Positions 22,525-27,553 of a stretch of DNA of 27,553 nt are shown piece by piece; within the stretch, counting starts at the first letter, position 1, and every line of letters begins with the position of its first letter. The DNA lies in contig CAZGCA010000081.1 in NCBI GenBank assembly GCA_964524145.1, forward strand, positions 1 to 27,553. Direction: 5' to 3'. The notes beneath the pieces were generated by a model that worked only from the letters and a program-made list of their open reading frames with translations, did no database searches and was not told where the DNA came from. Source of the stretch: CAZGCA01 sp964524145 (GTDB lineage: Bacteria; Hydrogenedentota; CAZGCA01). Position numbers and translations under genes: made by a program.

Positions 22525-24831
22525 TCACTCCGTGGCAGAGAACTGCCGGTCTCCGGCCCCGGCGCCGTCCGGTTCGAGTAGGATGCGGAAAGCGAAATGT
22601 TTGCCCAGCTCGGCGTCGTCGATCCTGATGTACTCGCGGTCTAGTGTATGAGCTACCACGCCCGTCTCGGCGCCCGAGGCATCGAGACCCCGAACGGATA
22701 TCTCGCCTATGTCGCATGTGCTGCAATCCGTCACTCTTATTGCAAGCCGCGTTGCAGGTTTCACGCTGCCGCCCGGCGCTATGGGAATCAGGTCTACCCG
22801 CTGGTCGCCGGGAATCATGATGACGGCTCCGTCGGTTTCGAGCGCGCCCAGTCCGTGCTTGACGCCGCGACCGTCGATAAAATCGTACGCCGGCGATTGC
22901 ACGTAGTCCGCACGCGACCCGGCGTCCATAGCCGAGTAGCAGAGAAAGTCGCGCGGTCTTCCGGACTGCCATGCGGCCCAACCGTATTGCGGAAGCTCGA
23001 GCTCGACACCGCCGACCGTCAGATCGAGCGAATCCGGCCGAAGGTTCGAGTAGATCTCCAGCCCGTTATCCCAGACCGTGTGGAACTGGATGCTGCCGTC
23101 CTTGAACTCGTATCCGTTCGCGATAGCTTCCTCAAGCGTGACGAACTTACCTGACCCGTTGCGGTACTCGATTCGCGTCGGGCTCATCGACGGCCCCAGA
23201 TAACGTGTCTGCAACTGCTGCATCACGTAATACTCTTTCACGAACTCTTCCGTCTCGATAACCCGGTACATCTGGTTTATGCCGCCCGAATGCGCGAACG
23301 CGATCTTGAACGCGCGCGCGATGTCGTGCTGCTCCTCGGTCATGTTGACTTGGCACCCGCCGAGACACACATCCGACAGGTTCGCTTTGAAGAAGCGCGA
23401 TTCGTACCCGACGCTTTGCAGTATCGTGCGAGGACGTATCTTGAGCAGGTCGAAATCAAGGTACAGGCCCGTCGAAAACCGGCCCACGAACGGTGTCGGC
23501 TGTTCGCCTGCAGTCGCGGGTTCGGAGTTGCGGTTGAACTCGCCCAGCTCGGACGCGACGGCGTCGATGATGCCCGCGTACACCATCGTCGAACCGTGAC
23601 CGCCCTCGCTCATCACCGGGCCGCCATGTATCTCGCGCATCGCGTCAATAAGCGCAATACTGTCTTGATAGATCCCGTTGCTCCACGGGATGACCGCTGT
23701 CACAACGTCCTGGAAATCGCAGTCCGTGTTGTAGTCGGTGTGTATCTGCGTTTCGATAGGTTGCGCGACCTCGACCATCTGCCCCGAGACGACGTTCTCC
23801 AGACAGTAGTTGGTGTGCAATCCGAAAAGGTAGCCGTTCTCGGTGCAGAATGTCGCGAGCCGTTTCATGCCCTCAGATCCCCCCATACCCTCGTTGGGCG
23901 GCAGCACGTGCGGCAGGTTGGTGTCGTACCCGTCGCGTTGCCAGTTGTGGCGGACGTAGAGGATCTCGTCGCAGCGGTACTGTTTCAGCTTTTGAAGAAA
24001 CCCAACGGCATCGTCAAACGACCCGCCGCGGCCCAACCATGCCGGATGGCCGTCCCATTGGTCGTATACGATCTTGGACGTGAGCTCGGCGACCCCCGCA
24101 CCCGTCTTGAAGGGCACGTCGGGCAGTACCTCGTGTATATCGGGCGACACCGTGATGTACAACCGCTCCTGTGTCGACGACTTGTGCGTGCGCGGCGCGT
24201 ACGATGCTGTGGCAGCGGGCTCGCGCGTAAGCTCCGTCATGTTTAACGCGCCCGCTGCACGGGTGAACGCAAAGTCAAAGAACGATGTAGCGAAAACCGT
24301 TTCAGCATCAAACGTCGTGACTACAACGCCGAACTTGCCGGAATGCGGCAGGAATATCGAGCGCGACGCGGCCGTCGCGTTCGAGAAATCGCCCGGTATG
24401 ATGTCCGCTAACGCCCCGGTCAGAGTGAGCACCAGAGTCTTCTGCTCGAGCTGGTATACTACCGAGTACGCTCCGTCGGAGAACCGACAACTCAACGTCG
24501 TCCCGTCAAGTTTCGGCGTGCCGGATAGCGTTCCTGCAACGCCCGCGACCGTCCCGCCTGCACACGGGTCGAACAGCTTGCCGTTGTAGCGTCCCGAGAT
24601 GGCGAATACTCCCGAGGAAGGAGTCACGGTGTAGACGATCGTGGCGTCGGAACCCGAATACGTCAACTGGTAGCCTTCTCCCTCTTGCCGGGCGGACACC
24701 TCCCCGGTCGTTATGGGAACGGGCCTTGCCGTCGCGCCGGGGCGCAGGTGTTTCGAGATCGAGTCGGCGCCGACACTCGACGCACACCATAGAACAAAGA
24801 GAAAACCAACTGCCAATCTTTTGCTGTCCAT
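22525..24831 (-). CDS. Exported glycoside-hydrolase-like TIM-barrel protein (second)
   Basis: This is a 768-aa exported protein. I place the start at ATG 24831 (MDSKRLAVGFLFVLWCASSVGADS, a Sec signal), with AAAGG about eight bases upstream; the frame extends 13 codons further without a signal-like sequence. Residues 25-250 are beta-rich. A TIM-barrel-like region follows at about 260-600, with 'IVYDQWDGHPAWLGRGGSF', 'EILYVRHNWQRDGY', PHVLPPNEGMGG (N313, E314), 'HTNYCLENV', 'WSNGIYQDS' (D390) and 'VMSEGGHGS' (E409). D390 and E409 are candidate catalytic residues. It shares the PxVLPxNExxGG motif with the protein at 15613-18015, so the two are probably distant relatives acting on related glycans. 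It lies 35 bases after the DUF4838-like gene and is probably co-transcribed with it. Confidence 0.78.
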   Translation of the reverse strand: MDSKRLAVGFLFVLWCASSVGADSISKHLRPGATARPVPITTGEVSARQEGEGYQLTYSGSDATIVYTVTPSSGVFAISGRYNGKLFDPCAGGTVAGVAGTLSGTPKLDGTTLSCRFSDGAYSVVYQLEQKTLVLTLTGALADIIPGDFSNATAASRSIFLPHSGKFGVVVTTFDAETVFATSFFDFAFTRAAGALNMTELTREPAATASYAPRTHKSSTQERLYITVSPDIHEVLPDVPFKTGAGVAELTSKIVYDQWDGHPAWLGRGGSFDDAVGFLQKLKQYRCDEILYVRHNWQRDGYDTNLPHVLPPNEGMGGSEGMKRLATFCTENGYLFGLHTNYCLENVVSGQMVEVAQPIETQIHTDYNTDCDFQDVVTAVIPWSNGIYQDSIALIDAMREIHGGPVMSEGGHGSTMVYAGIIDAVASELGEFNRNSEPATAGEQPTPFVGRFSTGLYLDFDLLKIRPRTILQSVGYESRFFKANLSDVCLGGCQVNMTEEQHDIARAFKIAFAHSGGINQMYRVIETEEFVKEYYVMQQLQTRYLGPSMSPTRIEYRNGSGKFVTLEEAIANGYEFKDGSIQFHTVWDNGLEIYSNLRPDSLDLTVGGVELELPQYGWAAWQSGRPRDFLCYSAMDAGSRADYVQSPAYDFIDGRGVKHGLGALETDGAVIMIPGDQRVDLIPIAPGGSVKPATRLAIRVTDCSTCDIGEISVRGLDASGAETGVVAHTLDREYIRIDDAELGKHFAFRILLEPDGAGAGDRQFSATE

Positions 24832-24866
24832 GCCGGTACCTTTCACGCCTTGCCCGTTCCGCACGT

Positions 24867-27320
24867 TCACGGTTTTCCCGGCACGACGAAACGCGTCCCT
24901 ATCTTCTCGTCCACAGTCTGGCCGGCCATGGATTCAGGTATATCGACGTTGAGAAACTTCTCCAACTCGTTCTCCAGCAATCCCGACTTCCGCGCCAGGT
25001 AGCCCGATTCGCCAAGAAGCTCGTTCTCGTAAAACTCTATCTGGTACAGCTCCCGAGTGAAGTTCGGCGGGTACTCCATCGCCTGTTCAGCGGCTGCAAT
25101 CTCGCGCAACCTGCCCGTGATACCGCGCGATTGATCGGCGAACGATCTCGCCTTATCCAACCAGTCGCGCGCAGCTTCCAGGTCGCTTTTCTTTGCCGCC
25201 ACCTTGGCGTTATAGACGTGGTCGTAGATCGTCGAGAGCACCTCGAGCACGCTCGCTTCGTACTCGTAGTACAGCCCGGTAAGCCGGACCGCCTCTATCT
25301 TCTCCCGGTAGCTATCGCTCAGGGCTTTGTCCGCGGCTTCCGCTGCAAGCTCGGCGGCTTCCGCTGCCGCACGCTGCGCTGCCGCGAACTCCTTATAGAA
25401 CTGCTTGCGGCCCGGCGGCTGTTTGAGCGCGACATAGTTGTGATAGCGGTACCGGCCGTTCCCCGGCGGGTTCTTAAACCAAAGAAAACAGTACTTCGAG
25501 TTGTTCCCGCTATACCCGTACAGGCTCGATGACGCTGTCTCGAGCAAGTGGATAGCCCTACCCATCGCATCGCCGACGTTGCGGCCGTAGAACGCGCCTG
25601 CCACTCGCGTCAGCTCGTTCTCGAGCTCGCGCTCGAACGGGTTCCACATCGCCCGGGCATAAGCCGTCACCGTCACCTCCGACCGTTCGACACGAATGTC
25701 GGGCATCATCCCGACCGCGCCGCCCAGGTCGTTCGCGATCCAGCGTTGCGCGTTCCACAGGTACTCGGTCTTGGGTATGATCCGGTACGGGGTCATCTCG
25801 TCAGACCACGCCATCACCTGGTTCTCGATAACGAGCAGCGAGTCCGGGAACGCTTTCTTGAACGACCGCATGTAGACGTTGCGGTAGAACGCTTCTTTCA
25901 TGTTACCGTATGGCCGTACCCAGCCGAGTATCCTGTCTGCCGAGGCCAGCCGCAGCGATTCGCCGAGGTACGGATCGGCTTTCCCAATCATTCCTACCAG
26001 TTCCTGTGGATTGCCTCGTACGCACCAGACGACGGGCCGCCATTGCAGGCCCCGCTGTTCGAGACTCTCGACGACCGCCGTGGCGAGCCGGAGTTCCGTC
26101 AAGTCGCGTTTTCCTTCGCATCTCGGGCACAGGCATGCGTCCGCCGAATCGAACTCGCCCAGGTTGACGTTGTCAACGTAGACGTCCCCCTCTTCGAGCA
26201 CGTCCACAAAACGGTTTACCAACCATGCAAAATACCGACGCGTCTCCTCGTGCGCCGTGCACTCGAAAGGAACCGCCCCGCCGCCGCCTTCCACGTTCGA
26301 CCGGCCTCGAGTAGGTCCCGCCTCGCACTGCGGGTTTTCGTCGAGGAACCCGGGAATCTCATCGCCGGTCAGCTCGCGCAACAGTTGCTCGAACCCGCCC
26401 GGGTACCAGTTGACGCCTGCGTACGGCCGCGGAAACACCTGGGCGTGAACTTCTATACCGCGCTTGTGTGCCTCAGCCACCAGCCCGCGAAGCTCGTCCC
26501 ACGTAAACGCGGCCCGATTCGCACCGGCCGGCAGTTTCCCGTTGAGTTCGTTGAACGCCAGCGGAAAGATCGTGAACTGGTTCATCCGGTTCTTTGACAT
26601 CCACGGCAATATCGTCCGCCAGTTCTGATACGAGTCTATGAACCAGCTTCCACGTATTCGAAACGTGGGCTTCTGCACGAGCGGGTTGTCCGCCAGACCC
26701 GCAACGCGGGTTCGGAACTCCTCCGAGCTCACTCTGTCGATCCATTCGTGCGTGTCCGCGGGCGCGAGCGCGTTCTCGGGCAGCGAACAGAACGACAGCG
26801 TCGATTCGAGAAACGCGTAGACGCCGTACAGCACGCTCGAGTTCACGTGCGCGGCCGGGTGCTGCTCTTTCTCCTCGAACTGCATGTTCCGCCAATCACC
26901 GGCCATCCGTTTCGGGCTGCTGCCGCCAAGCAGCACGTGGCCGTTGCCGGCTATAACGAGCACGTCGTGATCGCGACCGGTCGCCGCCTTGGGAAGAAGA
27001 CGGACCGTGAACCCTTCGGGATCATCGCCGAGCTGGATCTTATTTTCGGCTGCCAGATCCGCGACAATCGGGTTTGACTCCGTCGTACCAAGGACGAACA
27101 GGAGATCGCCATCGATGTTGTCGCTGGCCCCAACGACGGGAACCCGTTCACCTGTAGCCTGCCGAACGTAATCCTGAAGCTCCGACGCCGCGAAGGTGTC
27201 CGTCGGATTGTCGCCCGCGACAATACGCATGCCGCTACCGACGTCGTCGCATATACCCGAGGTGACAGACGTTGACGTAACACAGACTGCGGCAAGCAAA
27301 GTCAATAACGAACGCAGCAT
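24867..27320 (-). CDS. Exported DUF4838-type glycoside-hydrolase-like protein
   Basis: This is an 817-aa exported protein. The start is ATG 27320 (MLRSLLTLLAAVCVTSTSVTSG, a Sec signal) with GGAGAAG upstream. Residues 30-190 match the alpha-glucuronidase/GH20-type N-terminal domain ('IVAGDNPTDTFAASELQDYVRQATG', then 'NSSVLYGVYAFLE'). A TIM-barrel region of DUF4838 type follows, with 'FRIRGSWFID', 'MNQFTIFPLAFN', 'IEVHAQVFPRPY' and 'YVDNVNLGEFDSADACLCPRC'. The cysteines C396, C398 and C401 are typical of the family. The C-terminal 600-800 region is helical and Ala/Glu-rich. DUF4838 proteins are presumed glycosidases; the substrate is unknown. It is the first gene of the minus-strand group, from the promoter near 27388-27417. 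Confidence 0.82.
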   Translation of the reverse strand: MLRSLLTLLAAVCVTSTSVTSGICDDVGSGMRIVAGDNPTDTFAASELQDYVRQATGERVPVVGASDNIDGDLLFVLGTTESNPIVADLAAENKIQLGDDPEGFTVRLLPKAATGRDHDVLVIAGNGHVLLGGSSPKRMAGDWRNMQFEEKEQHPAAHVNSSVLYGVYAFLESTLSFCSLPENALAPADTHEWIDRVSSEEFRTRVAGLADNPLVQKPTFRIRGSWFIDSYQNWRTILPWMSKNRMNQFTIFPLAFNELNGKLPAGANRAAFTWDELRGLVAEAHKRGIEVHAQVFPRPYAGVNWYPGGFEQLLRELTGDEIPGFLDENPQCEAGPTRGRSNVEGGGGAVPFECTAHEETRRYFAWLVNRFVDVLEEGDVYVDNVNLGEFDSADACLCPRCEGKRDLTELRLATAVVESLEQRGLQWRPVVWCVRGNPQELVGMIGKADPYLGESLRLASADRILGWVRPYGNMKEAFYRNVYMRSFKKAFPDSLLVIENQVMAWSDEMTPYRIIPKTEYLWNAQRWIANDLGGAVGMMPDIRVERSEVTVTAYARAMWNPFERELENELTRVAGAFYGRNVGDAMGRAIHLLETASSSLYGYSGNNSKYCFLWFKNPPGNGRYRYHNYVALKQPPGRKQFYKEFAAAQRAAAEAAELAAEAADKALSDSYREKIEAVRLTGLYYEYEASVLEVLSTIYDHVYNAKVAAKKSDLEAARDWLDKARSFADQSRGITGRLREIAAAEQAMEYPPNFTRELYQIEFYENELLGESGYLARKSGLLENELEKFLNVDIPESMAGQTVDEKIGTRFVVPGKP

Positions 27321-27387
27321 ATACTCTTCTCCAGGCGCTCTGAATTCAAGAAAAGGAGCTTCCACCTAAATCGATCCTCTCATGGCA

Positions 27388-27417
27388 ATACTAACTGCAA
27401 GCACTCCGCCAGGTCAA
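27388..27417 (-). promoter_or_regulatory. Promoter of the DUF4838-like gene
   Basis: On the minus strand TTGACC (27417-27412) and TAGTAT (27393-27388) are 18 bases apart. The -35 matches five of six bases and the -10 four of six, as expected for a regulated promoter. Upstream, GAGGCAAC is directly repeated at 27422-27429 and 27458-27465. Confidence 0.5.
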
Positions 27418-27553
27418 GTCCGAGGCAACGAATGCCATTTCAGATACTTTCTTACTTGAGGCAACAGGTCGACTTCACAGGGCGGGAACAAGCTGGCGAT
27501 TTCGCTCATACCTTGACCCCTGCATACCCCCGCTTCGCCTCTCTCAGACCATC

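Overview
This is a high-GC bacterial chromosome segment with dense gene packing on both strands. The gene content suggests an environmental polysaccharide-scavenging bacterium of the Planctomycetes/Lentisphaerae/Hydrogenedentes kind. The reasons are a prepilin-like secreted protein with a C-terminal 'LYMDGH' motif, a sulfatase-fold enzyme, PocR-AraC regulation, a DUF4838-type glycosidase and a CUT1 sugar transporter. The phylum is an inference; there is no rRNA or other taxonomic marker in the window.

Layout. (1) 1-473 is non-coding, with a palindromic repeat and a consensus sigma70-type promoter (TTGACA-17-TATAAT). (2) 474-4696 (+) is a housekeeping-like operon: a DUF1015 protein, the ribosome-associated GTPase HflX, a Nudix hydrolase and an aldo/keto reductase fused to a two-cluster ferredoxin domain. 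The first three genes overlap by 4 nt each (ATGA, GTGA). (3) 4773-9450 (+) is a compact, visibly more AT-rich four-gene cassette behind its own consensus promoter. It encodes a PocR-sensor histidine kinase, a stand-alone receiver protein, an unrecognised 300-aa protein and a 603-aa HD-domain protein. This is the best candidate in the window for an undescribed system. (4) 9820-10224 (-) is an orphan CheY-like receiver convergent with that cassette. (5) 10426-11808 (+) is a sulfatase-superfamily enzyme lacking the formylglycine motif, followed by tRNA-Arg(TCT) at 11954-12030.

(6) 12289-18015 (+) is a carbohydrate-uptake operon: a lipoprotein substrate-binding protein, two CUT1 permeases and a large exported TIM-barrel glycosidase-like protein. 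No transporter ATPase is present. (7) Converging on it from the right, all on the minus strand, are an exported DUF4838-type protein, a second exported TIM-barrel protein sharing a PxVLPxNExxGG motif with the first, a PocR-AraC regulator, an exported protein with a C-terminal membrane anchor and a type II pseudopilin-like protein. A patch of tandem and inverted repeats lies at the convergence point (18069-18244). Regions 6 and 7 probably form one glycan-utilisation locus. The PocR-AraC protein would sense a small product, the exported enzymes would cleave the glycan and the ABC importer would take up oligosaccharides.

Functions rest on motifs read by eye from the translations; no database search was possible.
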